Below, piece after piece: positions 17,293 to 26,217 of a DNA stretch of 64,000 nucleotides (position 1 is the first letter of the stretch; each line of letters starts with the position of its first letter). The DNA comes from Thermoactinomyces mirandus (GTDB lineage: Bacteria; Bacillota; Bacilli; Thermoactinomycetales; Thermoactinomycetaceae). Position numbers and translations under genes: made by a program. Location: the NCBI RefSeq assembly GCF_013868055.1, contig NZ_JACEOL010000009.1, positions 124,001-188,000 on the forward strand, written 5' to 3'. A model generated the notes under the pieces. The model was not told where the DNA came from, did no database searches, and was given only the letters and a program-made list of their open reading frames with translations.

Positions 17293-18204
17293 TTAAAAGA
17301 TACTGAGATCCAACTGCCTTGATAAATCCTCCAATAAAGCGGTTCCTGCAATGCTGTTCCCTTTTTGATCCAGGGCAGGCCCGAACACTCCGATCCCCAT
17401 GCGCATCGGCACAGAGGCCATGATCCCTCCCGATACTCCGCTTTTTGCCGGAATTCCCACTTTGATGGCAAATTCCCCGGATGCGTTATACATTCCACAT
17501 GTTACCATAAATGTTTTGGCCAGTCGAGAGACACAGGCCGGAACAACCATCCGGTTGTCGAAGGTTTTTCCGTATTGCGCAAGGCAGAGGCCGATTTTGG
17601 CCAGGTCTTCACAGGTTATCTGAATGGCGCATTGGCGCAGATAGGCTTCCAGCGTTTCTTCCACCCGATCAATCAAATGCAACTCCTTCAAAAAGTGGGC
17701 CAACGCACGATTGCGATGCGAAGTCTCATATTCGGACCGGAAAACATCCTCATTTACTTTAATGTTGATGTTTCCGGTCATTTCCTCAATCAGGTGAATC
17801 ATCCGGCCTACTTTTTCTTCGACAGTTTGCCCCTTGATCAGTGAAGTCACAACCAACGCCCCGGCGTTAATCATAGGGTTTAAAGGCTTTTGCGTCTGGA
17901 AGATTTCCATTTTGTAGATGGAGTTGAAGGGATCTCCCGTCGGTTCCATTCCTACCATGGAAAATACCTTACGTTCACCACAATCCATAATTGCCAGGAT
18001 TAACGCAATCACTTTGGATATGCTTTGCATCGTAAAACGTTCCGGAAACCGGCCCGCCTTGTAAATTCCCCGGTTCCGTGTAACCACGGTAATTCCCAGC
18101 TGTGACGGGTCCTGTTCAGCCAACAGGGGGATATAATCGGCGCACTTTCCTTCCCTTGTTTTGAATTGATGCTTTTCAACAAGCCTTTCCAGCAATTCCT
18201 TCAT
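17293..18204 (-). CDS. glsA: Glutaminase
   Basis: A 303-residue serine-dependent glutaminase that converts L-glutamine to glutamate and ammonia. The catalytic SxxK motif is visible in [12 protein letters not shown], with [30 protein letters not shown] and the C-terminal [17 protein letters not shown] block, all typical of GlsA. The start is set at the ATG at 18204, with AAGGA 6 bases upstream; TTG and ATG codons lie just before it. Length fits the family (about 305-310). Confidence 0.95.
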   Translation of the reverse strand: MKELLERLVEKHQFKTREGKCADYIPLLAEQDPSQLGITVVTRNRGIYKAGRFPERFTMQSISKVIALILAIMDCGERKVFSMVGMEPTGDPFNSIYKMEIFQTQKPLNPMINAGALVVTSLIKGQTVEEKVGRMIHLIEEMTGNINIKVNEDVFRSEYETSHRNRALAHFLKELHLIDRVEETLEAYLRQCAIQITCEDLAKIGLCLAQYGKTFDNRMVVPACVSRLAKTFMVTCGMYNASGEFAIKVGIPAKSGVSGGIMASVPMRMGIGVFGPALDQKGNSIAGTALLEDLSRQLDLSIF

Positions 18205-18350
18205 CATCAATCCTTCTTTCTCATTGATGTTCTATTCATTATCTTGTCCGATTATTTCCCGGTTATTTTAAGCCGGTCCCGCACATTTTGGTGTTAATTG
18301 TCTTGCGGCTCCTGACGCTGACTTTACGCCCGGAAAAAAATCCCTGCATC

Positions 18351-18381
18351 TGAAACGGTCCCTGCCAATAGGACCGTTTCA
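18351..18381 (-). terminator. Hairpin after the PaaI thioesterase gene
   Basis: An 11-bp perfect stem (TGAAACGGTCC / GGACCGTTTCA) around a 9-base loop starts 4 bases past the stop. On the minus strand the T-run follows only about 10 bases later, so it may be a terminator or a 3' stabilising stem. Confidence 0.6.
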
Positions 18382-18385
18382 CTCT

Positions 18386-18862
18386 TCACCTGATAATAAA
18401 AAATGTAGCGGTCGCGTGAGTAATCAGGTGGTTTTTCTCATTTCGGATCTCACACGAAGCCGAAGCGAGACTGCTGCCCATTCTTAGCAGTTTTGCTCGT
18501 GAAATCAGTTGTTTGCCTCTGCCCGGAGCCAAATACCTTACGTTCATATCAGCTGTGACCACACCTTTGGCATCTTCCGGCATCCGTTTATAGATCAGCG
18601 AACCCATCACTGAATCTGCCAGAGTGGCCGTAATTCCTCCATGGACCATCCCTGCCCCGTTCATCATAAAAGGAGTGATGGGAATGGAAAATTCATATTC
18701 ATCTTCTCCGACAAAACTCCCCTTTAATCCCAAAAATCCCGACATATAAGCACTGTTTCTCTCTCTTTTCTGTTTAATCGCCTGAACGGCAAGGGACAAG
18801 ACCTGCTTTTCCTCATCATTTCCCTCACTGATTATGAAATCCAGTTCTGTCTGCAAATCCAA
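18386..18862 (-). CDS. PaaI-family hotdog thioesterase
   Basis: A 158-residue hotdog-fold protein: FMMNGAGMVHGGITATLADS is the PaaI signature with the helix-borne HGG motif, and DMNVRYLAPGRGKQLISRA forms the long strands. Acyl-CoA thioester hydrolysis is expected; the substrate is unknown. The TTG at 18862 is chosen as start, because AAGGAG lies 8 bases upstream; the GTG at 18871 directly abuts that site. A related but frameshifted gene lies at 26218-26693. Confidence 0.8.
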   Translation of the reverse strand: MDLQTELDFIISEGNDEEKQVLSLAVQAIKQKRERNSAYMSGFLGLKGSFVGEDEYEFSIPITPFMMNGAGMVHGGITATLADSVMGSLIYKRMPEDAKGVVTADMNVRYLAPGRGKQLISRAKLLRMGSSLASASCEIRNEKNHLITHATATFFIIR

Positions 18863-18976
18863 TTTTTCCACTCCTTGTCAACACTTAATAACAGGATGAT
18901 TGTGATAATTAAAACTATAAAAAATAAATCGGTTTTTCGCAATCTGTCCCATTAAACCGGAAGTTCCGCCATCTTT

Positions 18977-20022
18977 TTACATGGTTTTGGAAGTCAGATA
19001 ATAATAGAGCAAATGATACGTATTTTCCAATGCATCCCGGTGTGTCCGCTCATAAGCATGGGAAGCGTCCACCCCTGGACCAATCAGGGCGTGCTTCACA
19101 TCATATCCGGCCCGTACGGCAGCGCTGGCATCAGAAGCATAATGCGGGTAAATATCCACCTGATAATTGAGGCCGTTTTCTTCAGCCAGCCCGATCAATT
19201 GGTTGGTAAGGCCATAAGATAGGGCCCTGTTCCATCTTTAGCGCAGATGGAAACGCCGTATTCATTCGTTACCTGCCCTTCACCCACCGCGCCTATATCA
19301 ACGGCCACATATTCGCGTACAAGAGCGGGAATATTGGAATTTGCCCCGAAGCCAACCTCTTCAAAATTGCTGAAATAAAAATGAGTCGTATATGGAAGGA
19401 CTACACTCATTTCTCTGATGGCTGCCAACAATTCAATCAGGACGGCCGCACTGGCTTTGTCATCAAGATGGCGTGCTTTGATAAAACCGGTTTCCGTCTT
19501 CATGATCCAGGGATCAAAGGATACAAAATCACCGACTGATATTCCCAAAGCCTTTGCTTCATCGGAGGATCGGACACGTGCATCAAGACGGATTTCCATG
19601 GTTTCATCCGAACGTTTCTGCGTTTCCGCATTATCATAAACATGAACCGAAGTATGAGAGGACAGGATCGTGCCAGGAATAAGCTCTCCTTTTCTTGTCT
19701 CCACATAACAATAAACCCCGTCAACGGAAAACCAGCCAAATCCGCCGATTTTGCTCAGTTTCAAGCGTCCATTGGGCTTGATTTCCTTAACCATCGCCCC
19801 CAGGGTATCCACGTGAACCGTTACAAACCGGTGCTGCCTTTGGTCTTCACCCGGTACCACAACACGCAATCCCCCTTTATTGGCAAATACCGTCTGCAAT
19901 CCGGCCTGCTTCAAACGGCGATCCACATATTGAATGGCCTGTTCGGCATGTCCGGCTGGACTCTATATACTCAGCAACTCCAAAAGTGTCTGAATCACTT
20001 TCTGTTCCGGAAAATGCACCAT
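18977..20022 (-). pseudogene. M42-family aminopeptidase, broken by a stop and a frameshift
   Basis: From the ATG at 20022 (site AAGGAGGG) the frame reads MVHFPEQKVIQTLLELLSI, meets an in-frame TAG at 19963-19965 (codon 20), and continues SPAGHAEQAIQYVDRRLKQ in the same frame. The M42 body is intact: VTVHVDTLGAMV, ARHLDDKASAAVL and FSNFEEVGFGAN carry the metal ligands and catalytic Glu. Just after DGTGPY, near 19218-19221, one base is missing; the reading then continues in the next frame as SYGLTNQLIGLAEENG to the stop at 18977. Two independent lesions indicate a pseudogene unless both are assembly errors. Confidence 0.85.
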
Positions 20023-20046
20023 AAACTGTTCCCTCCTTATATTTTC

Positions 20047-20089
20047 AAAAGAAAAGGCTTCCTTTCATCTGGCTCATGAGAAGGAAGCC
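20047..20089 (-). terminator. Terminator of the EIIA-Glc gene
   Basis: Minus strand: GGCTTCCTTCTC paired with GAAAGGAAGCC (11 bp) across a loop of about 12 bases, then TTTTCTTTT. It ends just before the leader of the broken M42 gene. Confidence 0.8.
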
Positions 20090-20111
20090 CTTACAGGACT
20101 TGATTAATAGC

Positions 20112-20594
20112 TTATTTTTTGCCTACCGTTGCTACCAGGCTTTCTCCGGCATGCAAATCCTTGCTTGCCTTCAGCTCAATCTTCCATTCGGCAGACTGTG
20201 GAAAAACAACTGGTGTGATCAGAGATTTTCCTTGCTCTTTTATGCGGTTCATATCAAATTGAAGCAATTTTTGCCCGATCTTGACCGTATCGCCCTCACC
20301 GATGAACACCTCAAATCCTTCCCCGTTTAAATCAACCGTATCGATACCAATGTGGATCAACAGTTCGATGTCATCGGAAGTTTTAAGGCCAATCGCATGC
20401 TTTGTCGGGAAAACATGAATCACTTCGCCGTCAACCGGAGCCAGCACTTCTCCCTGTGCCGGATCAATGGCAAAGCCTTCCCCCATCATCTTCCGGGAAA
20501 AAACCTGGTCAGGCACCTCTTCCAATGACAGCAGCCGACCGGTAAGCGGGGCAAACACCTCCACACTTTTCTTTCGTTTTTTCCAAAAAAACAT
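20112..20594 (-). CDS. PTS glucose-type EIIA protein
   Basis: A 160-residue EIIA-Glc (Crr-like) domain: VFAPLTGRLLSLEEVPDQVF, FAIDPAQGEVLAPVDGEVIH and the phosphorylated His in IELLIHIGIDTVDLNGEGF. It carries phosphate from HPr to a membrane-bound EIIBC of the glucose/sucrose class; no such EIIBC is encoded nearby. The start is the ATG at 20594, with GGGGG 8 bases upstream. It lies just behind the M29 aminopeptidase gene (24-base gap) and probably shares its transcript. Confidence 0.9.
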   Translation of the reverse strand: MFFWKKRKKSVEVFAPLTGRLLSLEEVPDQVFSRKMMGEGFAIDPAQGEVLAPVDGEVIHVFPTKHAIGLKTSDDIELLIHIGIDTVDLNGEGFEVFIGEGDTVKIGQKLLQFDMNRIKEQGKSLITPVVFPQSAEWKIELKASKDLHAGESLVATVGKK

Positions 20595-20618
20595 GTCAAA
20601 TTCCCCCATCTTCTCCTG

Positions 20619-21740
20619 TCAGCTCTGCTTCAGGTTTTCCGGATTAAGCGGAATCAGGTCATCAACCACAAAGAGACCGTCTTTGCGAATCAATTCACCG
20701 TCAAAATAAATTTCTCCACCACCGTATTCCGGTCGTTGGATCAGCACCAGATCCCAGTGGATGGAGGACCGGTTTCCATTATCAGCGTTTTCATATGCCT
20801 GACCCGGAGTAAAGTGGAAACTTCCGTTGATTTTTTCGTCAAACAGCGTATCTTTCATGGGATGATTGATATACGGATTGATGCCAAGGCTGAATTCGCC
20901 AATATAGCGGGCACCCTCATCGGTATCCAGAATCTGGTTCAGGCGTTCGGTATGATTGGCCGTTGCTTTGGCAATTTTTCCATTCTCCAGTTCAAAGGAA
21001 ATTTTTTCAAAGGTGACTCCCTGGTTTACCGACGGGGTATTGAAGGTAATCACTCCGTTGACCGAATCGCGCACTGGGGCAGTGTATACTTCTCCATCCG
21101 GAATATTCATTTCCCCGGCACATTTTATAACGGGAATTCCTTTAATAGAAAAAGTAAGATCGGTTCCCGGGCTGACAATCCGCACCTGATCCGTCTGTTC
21201 CATCCGTTTTACAAGCGGTTCCATCGCTTTGGACATTTTTTTGTAATCCACATTGCATACCTGAAAATAAAAGTCTTCAAAGGCTTCCGTACTCATGTTT
21301 GCCAACTGGGCCATGGATGGATTGGGATAGCGAAGTACAACCCATTTTGTATGCTTTACCCGTTGTTCGCTATGTACGGGATGATTAAACTCGCTGGTGA
21401 ATAATTTCATTTTTTCTTCCGGAATATCACTTAACTCGCTGACATTGTCGCTGCCGCGAATGCCGATGTAACAATCCATTGACTTCATTTGCTCCAGGGC
21501 GTGATGGGTCCAGGTCTCCATATGCGCCTCAGAGGTTCCCAGGAGCAGAGCACGGGTGATGAAATGATCGTTCAGCTGAACATATGGATACCCTCCCGCA
21601 TCATAAACCGCTGCCACAACAGCACGTGCCAGTTCTCTCTCTTTTCCGAACACATCAATCAGGACACGTTCTCCCGATTGTACGTTGCAGGAATGCTCTA
21701 CCAATATTTTGGCCAGTTTTGAAACGCGCAAGTCACGCAT
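20619..21740 (-). CDS. M29-family aminopeptidase
   Basis: A 373-residue thermophilic-type (M29) metallo-aminopeptidase: MRDLRVSKLAKILVEHSCNV at the start, GTDLTFSIKG, AGEMNIPDGEVYTAPV with metal-binding Glu residues, and a C-terminal HWDLVLIQRPEYGGGEIYFD. It removes N-terminal residues from peptides in the cytoplasm with a dinuclear metal site. The start is the ATG at 21740, with AAAGGAG 8 bases upstream; the frame opens 10 codons earlier. Confidence 0.93.
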   Translation of the reverse strand: MRDLRVSKLAKILVEHSCNVQSGERVLIDVFGKERELARAVVAAVYDAGGYPYVQLNDHFITRALLLGTSEAHMETWTHHALEQMKSMDCYIGIRGSDNVSELSDIPEEKMKLFTSEFNHPVHSEQRVKHTKWVVLRYPNPSMAQLANMSTEAFEDFYFQVCNVDYKKMSKAMEPLVKRMEQTDQVRIVSPGTDLTFSIKGIPVIKCAGEMNIPDGEVYTAPVRDSVNGVITFNTPSVNQGVTFEKISFELENGKIAKATANHTERLNQILDTDEGARYIGEFSLGINPYINHPMKDTLFDEKINGSFHFTPGQAYENADNGNRSSIHWDLVLIQRPEYGGGEIYFDGELIRKDGLFVVDDLIPLNPENLKQS

Positions 21741-21907
21741 AACGTCATCTCCTTTTATGTCCATGACCAATATTATTTTTAGGATGATTATATTTCATTC
21801 ATCCATTACGCTTTTATTTTATCATTTTTACAAAGAAAGCACTTTTTCTTTTCTTTATTCTTCATTAGATGTAAAATATGCTTTAAAATAGAATTTTTTC
21901 ACCGTTA

Positions 21908-21944
21908 TTGTTTATTATTATTCTATTTTTAAAATAATAAACAA
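21908..21944. repeat. 12-bp inverted repeat in a divergent promoter region
   Basis: TTGTTTATTATT (21908-21919) and AATAATAAACAA (21933-21944) form a perfect AT-rich inverted repeat with a 13-base gap, directly before the ribosome binding site of the fRMsr gene. Its position suggests an operator or an RNA hairpin. Confidence 0.6.
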
Positions 21945-21958
21945 AAAGGGGGTATTCC

Positions 21959-22468
21959 ATGTTTGTGTTTAAACATATTCAGGCTGACAAAAAAACAGGT
22001 TACGAAACGATGTTAAACCAGTTATCCGGCTTGCTGGAAGGGGAAACGGACTGGCTGGCCAACCTGTCCAATACCGCCTCCCATTTGATCCACTCCCTGC
22101 CGGATCTTAACTGGGCCGGTTTTTACCTGCTAAAAGACGAAGAACTTGTTTTGGGTCCCTTCATGGGCAAACCGGCTTGTGTGCGCATTCCTGTCAGCAA
22201 GGGGGTATGCGGAACTGCCGTAAAGGAGAAACGGACACTGCTGGTAAAAGATGTGACAACCTTTCCCGGGCATATCGCTTGTGATGCGGACAGCCGTTCA
22301 GAAGTGGTGATCCCCCTGTATGTGAACAGGCAAATTATCGGGGTGCTGGATATAGACAGCCCCAAACAGGCACGCTTCGATGAGGAAGATGTGGCAAATC
22401 TGGAGAAATACGCCGGGATTCTGCTGAAAAAAACCGATTGGAGCCCGCTGTTGTCCAGGCAAAGCTAA
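21959..22468 (+). CDS. Free methionine-(R)-sulfoxide reductase (GAF domain)
   Basis: A 169-residue single GAF-domain enzyme of the fRMsr (YebR/YtsP) family, which reduces free methionine-R-sulfoxide in the cytoplasm. The three conserved cysteines are present: Cys74 (KPACVRIP), Cys84 (SKGVCGTAV) and Cys108 (GHIACDADSRSEVVIPL). AAAGGGGG precedes the ATG. It is monocistronic and divergent from the aminopeptidase gene. Confidence 0.93.
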   Translation: MFVFKHIQADKKTGYETMLNQLSGLLEGETDWLANLSNTASHLIHSLPDLNWAGFYLLKDEELVLGPFMGKPACVRIPVSKGVCGTAVKEKRTLLVKDVTTFPGHIACDADSRSEVVIPLYVNRQIIGVLDIDSPKQARFDEEDVANLEKYAGILLKKTDWSPLLSRQS

Positions 22469-22649
22469 CCCCCTTGCCAGGTGATTTTCAGGACTCCGTT
22501 TCGCTTCTGCCGGGGATAACAGGCAATTATGTTGCTCCGGTATCCATTTCCAGGCGGCTTTCCATTTACTGCACGCAAACAGTTTTACCTGTTTTTTCCC
22601 GGAAATATCTGCTCATCACTTATGTATCCTCACACTTTGTTTCGTGTTC

Positions 22650-22676
22650 AAGGCCCGATGTAACCTGCCGGGCCTT
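22650..22676 (-). terminator. Hairpin after the amino-acid ABC operon
   Basis: AAGGCCCG (22650-22657) and CGGGCCTT (22669-22676) pair around an 11-base loop, 8 bases past the ATPase stop. No good T-run follows, so termination is only likely. Confidence 0.5.
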
Positions 22677-22683
22677 ACCCTAT

Positions 22684-23409
22684 CTAACTGTACACCTGGC
22701 TTAAAAATTGCCTTGTCCGTTCTTCTCTGGGTGACTCGAAAATTTGCTCCGGAGAACCTGATTCAATAATGGCTCCTTCATCCAAAAACATGACCTGATC
22801 GGCCACCTCGCGTGCAAATCCCATTTCATGGGTAACAATGACCATTGTCATTCCTTCCTGGGCCAATTCCTTCATCACAGCCAATACTTCCCCGACCAGT
22901 TCCGGATCAAGCGCCGAGGTCGGTTCGTCAAACAGCATGACTTTTGGCCGCATGGCCAGCGCACGGGCGATCGCCACCCGCTGTTTTTGCCCACCCGACA
23001 AGGAATGCGGGTAAACATGGGCTTTATCGCCCAGTCCAACTTTTTCCAACAACTCCAGCGCCAACTGTCTGGCTTTTTCCTTCTTCATCTTTTTTACATA
23101 CACTGGAGCCTCAATTAAATTTTCCATTACTGTCCGGTGCGGGAACAAGTGAAAATGCTGAAATACCATGCCGATTTCCTGCCGCATCTGATTAAGATCG
23201 TTATATTGCGGATTAACTTTTTTGCCTTCAAAACAGATTTCTCCGGAATCAGGCATTTCCAAAAAATTCAGACATCTGAGCAAAGTGCTTTTGCCCGAAC
23301 CACTGGCACCGATCAACACAACCACTTCACTTTTTTCAACTTTCAAATCAATGCCTTTTAATACGTGAACGCTACCGTATGATTTTTTCAGCTTTTTTAC
23401 TTCAATCAA
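22684..23409 (-). CDS. Polar amino-acid ABC transporter, ATP-binding protein
   Basis: A 241-residue ATPase of the GlnQ/TcyC type: Walker [11 protein letters not shown]-loop [10 protein letters not shown], signature LSGGQKQR, Walker [13 protein letters not shown] and the switch His in VTHEMGFA. It powers uptake through the permease encoded just upstream, which it overlaps by 4 bases. Substrate class: polar amino acids (for example glutamine or cystine); not resolved. Confidence 0.95.
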   Translation of the reverse strand: MIEVKKLKKSYGSVHVLKGIDLKVEKSEVVVLIGASGSGKSTLLRCLNFLEMPDSGEICFEGKKVNPQYNDLNQMRQEIGMVFQHFHLFPHRTVMENLIEAPVYVKKMKKEKARQLALELLEKVGLGDKAHVYPHSLSGGQKQRVAIARALAMRPKVMLFDEPTSALDPELVGEVLAVMKELAQEGMTMVIVTHEMGFAREVADQVMFLDEGAIIESGSPEQIFESPREERTRQFLSQVYS

Positions 23410-24071
23410 GCGCTGACACTCCTTTTTTCAACATTCAAATGTTTTTCAATCCACTGCAACAGGAAAGTAAATATCAAAACCAATGCTAAATAATACAAAC
23501 CGTTAATAAAATATGTCTCAAACTGTGCAAAATTGTCAGCTGCTGCTCCCAAAGCCGATGCCCACAACTCTGTCCCGCCAATATAAGCCACCAAAGAGGA
23601 ATCTTTCAGCCCGATGATAAACTGGTTTCCCAGTGAAGGGATGGAACGGCGAAAAGCCTGCGGCAATATAATCCGCCGCATTGCCAACGAATACTTCATT
23701 CCCAGGGAACGGGCAGCTTCCATCTGACCTTTATCGATTGACTGGATCGCACCCCGGAATATTTCCGCAATATACGCCCCTGCATGGATCGCCAGTGCAT
23801 GTATTCCCGCCATAAAGGAATCCAGTACCACCATGTGTGACAAACCAAAGTAAATCGCAAAAATCTGCACAATCAGGGGAGTCCCGCGGATTACCGTAAT
23901 ATAGACAGTTGCGATTCCCTTTAAAACAACATTGCGGGAAATCTTGAAAAACGCAATAATCAATCCGATCACAGTCCCCAGAAGCAAAGACCAGAAAGTT
24001 AACTGGACAGTTTGCCAGGCAGCTCTGGTAAAGCCGGGTAACGTCGCTTGAAAAATTTCAATTATATCCAT
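23406..24071 (-). CDS. Polar amino-acid ABC transporter, permease
   Basis: A 221-residue permease of the HisM/GlnP type with about five membrane helices and the EAA loop ([20 protein letters not shown]), which docks on the ATPase. [20 protein letters not shown] is the typical N-terminal signature of this class. It lies between the binding-protein and ATPase genes (12 bases after the former, 4-base overlap with the latter). Confidence 0.95.
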   Translation of the reverse strand: MDIIEIFQATLPGFTRAAWQTVQLTFWSLLLGTVIGLIIAFFKISRNVVLKGIATVYITVIRGTPLIVQIFAIYFGLSHMVVLDSFMAGIHALAIHAGAYIAEIFRGAIQSIDKGQMEAARSLGMKYSLAMRRIILPQAFRRSIPSLGNQFIIGLKDSSLVAYIGGTELWASALGAAADNFAQFETYFINGLYYLALVLIFTFLLQWIEKHLNVEKRSVSA

Positions 24072-24083
24072 TTTCCTGCAAGA

Positions 24084-24887
24084 TCACTCCTTGTTGTTTT
24101 CATCCGTAGTTGTTCTCAAAATATTGCGATTAAAATACCTGTAGCTGATTTTTTCATATGTCCCGTCTTTAATAATCTGTTCAAGGGCCTGATTCAATTT
24201 CTGCCGCAGTTCCCGATCTCCTTTATGAATCGCGATTCCCATTTCATCTTCTGTAAGAGGAGTGTCGATATCCTTTATGAGAAAATTCATTTTCGACATC
24301 GCATATAATCCGACAGCCCGGTCCGTTATCACCGCATCAACCCGGCCTGTAGGCAGATCCTGCAAAGCTGTGATATCGCTGGTGTACTCCACAATATCAG
24401 AACTATATTCCAAAGCAACATCCTTGAACGTCGTTGCTTTGACCACCCCGATTGTTTTGCCTTTCAGGTCATCTGCCGAACGAATGGATAAATTTTCTTT
24501 GGCCACAAAAATCTGGGCTCCCGACCGATAATACGGGTCTGTGAAATTAACGGCTTTTTTTCGCTTATTCGTAATGCCCATGCTTCCAATAATGGCGTCA
24601 TACTTTCTCATCTGCAAACCAGCGATAATTGTCTCCCAGGGGACAGCCACAGGATTGGGCCTAAGCCCCATCTCCTTTGCCAGCGCCTTGCCGATGTCCA
24701 CGTCAAATCCCGTCAGCCGGCTGCCTTTTTCCGTTTCGTGATAATTAAAAGGTTTGTACAATCCACTCATGGCAAAGGTAAAGGTTCCTCTTTGCAAGGT
24801 GAGCTGTCCTTCCGGCTTCACCGGAGAACAAGCAGTTAATGCCAGGAAAGACAGGACAAGTATACAGACAAAAGTTATTCGAGCCAA
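24084..24887 (-). CDS. Polar amino-acid ABC transporter, binding lipoprotein
   Basis: A family 3 solute-binding lipoprotein: hydrophobic signal with lipobox LTAC, then FAMSGLYKPFNYHE, GFDVDIGKALAKEMG, WETIIAGLQMRKYDAIIGSM and NFTDPYY. The start is unusual. The strong AAGGAGG site (24902-24907) is followed by no ATG: an ATT lies 8 bases and a TTG (24887) 14 bases downstream, while the in-frame ATG at 24917 lies before the site. The TTG start gives a compact signal peptide (MARITFVCILVL...) and is used here with caution. Confidence 0.85.
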   Translation of the reverse strand: MARITFVCILVLSFLALTACSPVKPEGQLTLQRGTFTFAMSGLYKPFNYHETEKGSRLTGFDVDIGKALAKEMGLRPNPVAVPWETIIAGLQMRKYDAIIGSMGITNKRKKAVNFTDPYYRSGAQIFVAKENLSIRSADDLKGKTIGVVKATTFKDVALEYSSDIVEYTSDITALQDLPTGRVDAVITDRAVGLYAMSKMNFLIKDIDTPLTEDEMGIAIHKGDRELRQKLNQALEQIIKDGTYEKISYRYFNRNILRTTTDENNKE

Positions 24888-25078
24888 CCGAATTGCAAAA
24901 ACCTCCTTTTTAATCATTTGAAAAAGAAAAAAATCTCTTATTTTTATTCGCAAGTGGTGTTTCCCGTTTTCAATAGACAGTAAACGTATAAATTTGTATT
25001 AAATGCAAAAAATTCTGCTGTAATAATTTGTTTTTATGTATATTGAGATTCATTTTTATTTATTTACCGTTGATTTTT

Positions 25079-25108
25079 TAAAAAAGAGCTGCCCGTCAGC
25101 CGGGCAAC
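25079..25108 (-). terminator. Terminator of the lipoprotein gene at 25185
   Basis: Minus strand: GTTGCCCG, loop GCTGA, CGGGCAGC, then TCTTTTTT. Confidence 0.8.
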
Positions 25109-25184
25109 CCAGCCGGCCAACATAATGATTCGAAACCAGTGCAAGCCCGGCAGCACGGGTTCTCCTTATTAACACGAATCCGGA

Positions 25185-25691
25185 TTATTGGATAAAACTG
25201 TTTACATCCACTTTCCAGACACCACGTTCATCTTTAAACATTTGAAAGCGGGCACTGTTTTCTCCCAGCATGGGATACTCTATGTAGCCGGATTGCTGAT
25301 CCGTCTGGATGAACTTCACCTTTGTCACACCGGTCAAAATCGTTTTCATACTTTGGGCTTTATTATACGCCCTGGCTTCTGCCATTCCCTGAACCGATAA
25401 CGCCTTTTCCATCACCTGGTCCCGGGTTAAAACAGCATACAGATACAGTTTGGCCACCACGATCGGGTCTACTTTTCTCAAGCAGTTTTCCTTTTCGTCT
25501 GCCTTGCATGTGTGATAGATTTTCTGTTCATCTTCACTAAGAACGAGAAAATCTGTTTCTTCCATCAAGGTGACTTTCTTTTCGTTACCAACCACGGTTC
25601 CTGTTCCCAGTTCCTCATGACCCTGACATCCGTTCATGAACAAAACAAACCCGATACATATGATGATCAGTCCGCGAATCACACGAATCAC
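25185..25691 (-). CDS. Putative lipoprotein, unknown function
   Basis: A 168-residue protein with an N-terminal hydrophobic segment and a lipobox-like NGCQ at residue 22. The mature part contains a CKADEKENC pair of cysteines and a C-terminal strand region (KVKFIQTDQQSGYIEYPML ... GVWKVDVNSFIQ) that looks like a small beta-rich (NTF2/DUF4878-like) fold. The GTG start follows GGGGGG. No family is assigned. Confidence 0.6.
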   Translation of the reverse strand: MIRVIRGLIIICIGFVLFMNGCQGHEELGTGTVVGNEKKVTLMEETDFLVLSEDEQKIYHTCKADEKENCLRKVDPIVVAKLYLYAVLTRDQVMEKALSVQGMAEARAYNKAQSMKTILTGVTKVKFIQTDQQSGYIEYPMLGENSARFQMFKDERGVWKVDVNSFIQ

Positions 25692-25713
25692 ATTTTGCCC
25701 CCCTTATTGTTTG

Positions 25714-25748
25714 ATAAAAAAACCCCTGGCCTTTCAAACCAGAGGGTT
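25714..25748 (-). terminator. Terminator of the Nudix gene at 25780
   Basis: Minus strand: AACCCTCTGG, 9-base loop, CCAGGGGTT, then seven T. Confidence 0.85.
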
Positions 25749-25779
25749 GGTTCTCTCCCATCTATACGGCATTGTTCTG

Positions 25780-26205
25780 TCATTTTCCGCGAAAGTCACA
25801 GAAAATCCGGTAAGCCCGCCGGATTTCCTCTTTCATCCAATCCGGAAATTCCCCTTGCTCAAGTTCATTCAGATGAACCCAGCAATGGTAATCATGTTCA
25901 GAGCTTAATTTCAAGGTTCCCATCGGTCGGCAGCAGGCAAATTTGATAATAATCAGGTGTTTCTCCTCCTGAATTTCGTCATAAATATAGGCCGGTGCCA
26001 CCACCTTTACTTCCAGGCCGGTTTCCTCCATCACTTCCCGGGCCAAAGCATCCATCAGCGGTTCGCACGGTTCCAGGCCTCCTCCCGGAAAATCCCAGCC
26101 ATGCGTATCCTTGGCCACACGTTCCTCCAACGACTTTCGCAAAATGAGCACATAGTCCTGATCAAAAATAATCGCTTTTGCCACGATTTTATAAGGTTTG
26201 GTCAT
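25780..26205 (-). CDS. Nudix hydrolase
   Basis: A 141-residue Nudix protein with the complete box GGGLEPCEPLMDALAREV followed by MEETGLE. It hydrolyses nucleoside diphosphate-linked compounds; the substrate is not predictable. The start is the ATG at 26205, with GGTGGAGG upstream; the frame opens four codons earlier. Its leader overlaps the end of the frameshifted thioesterase gene. Confidence 0.9.
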   Translation of the reverse strand: MTKPYKIVAKAIIFDQDYVLILRKSLEERVAKDTHGWDFPGGGLEPCEPLMDALAREVMEETGLEVKVVAPAYIYDEIQEEKHLIIIKFACCRPMGTLKLSSEHDYHCWVHLNELEQGEFPDWMKEEIRRAYRIFCDFRGK

Positions 26206-26217
26206 ATAATCCTCCAC

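Noticed and set aside
22438-22704. A plus-strand 88-codon frame behind the fRMsr gene
   Set aside because: It overlaps the end of fRMsr in another frame, lacks a ribosome binding site and family motifs.
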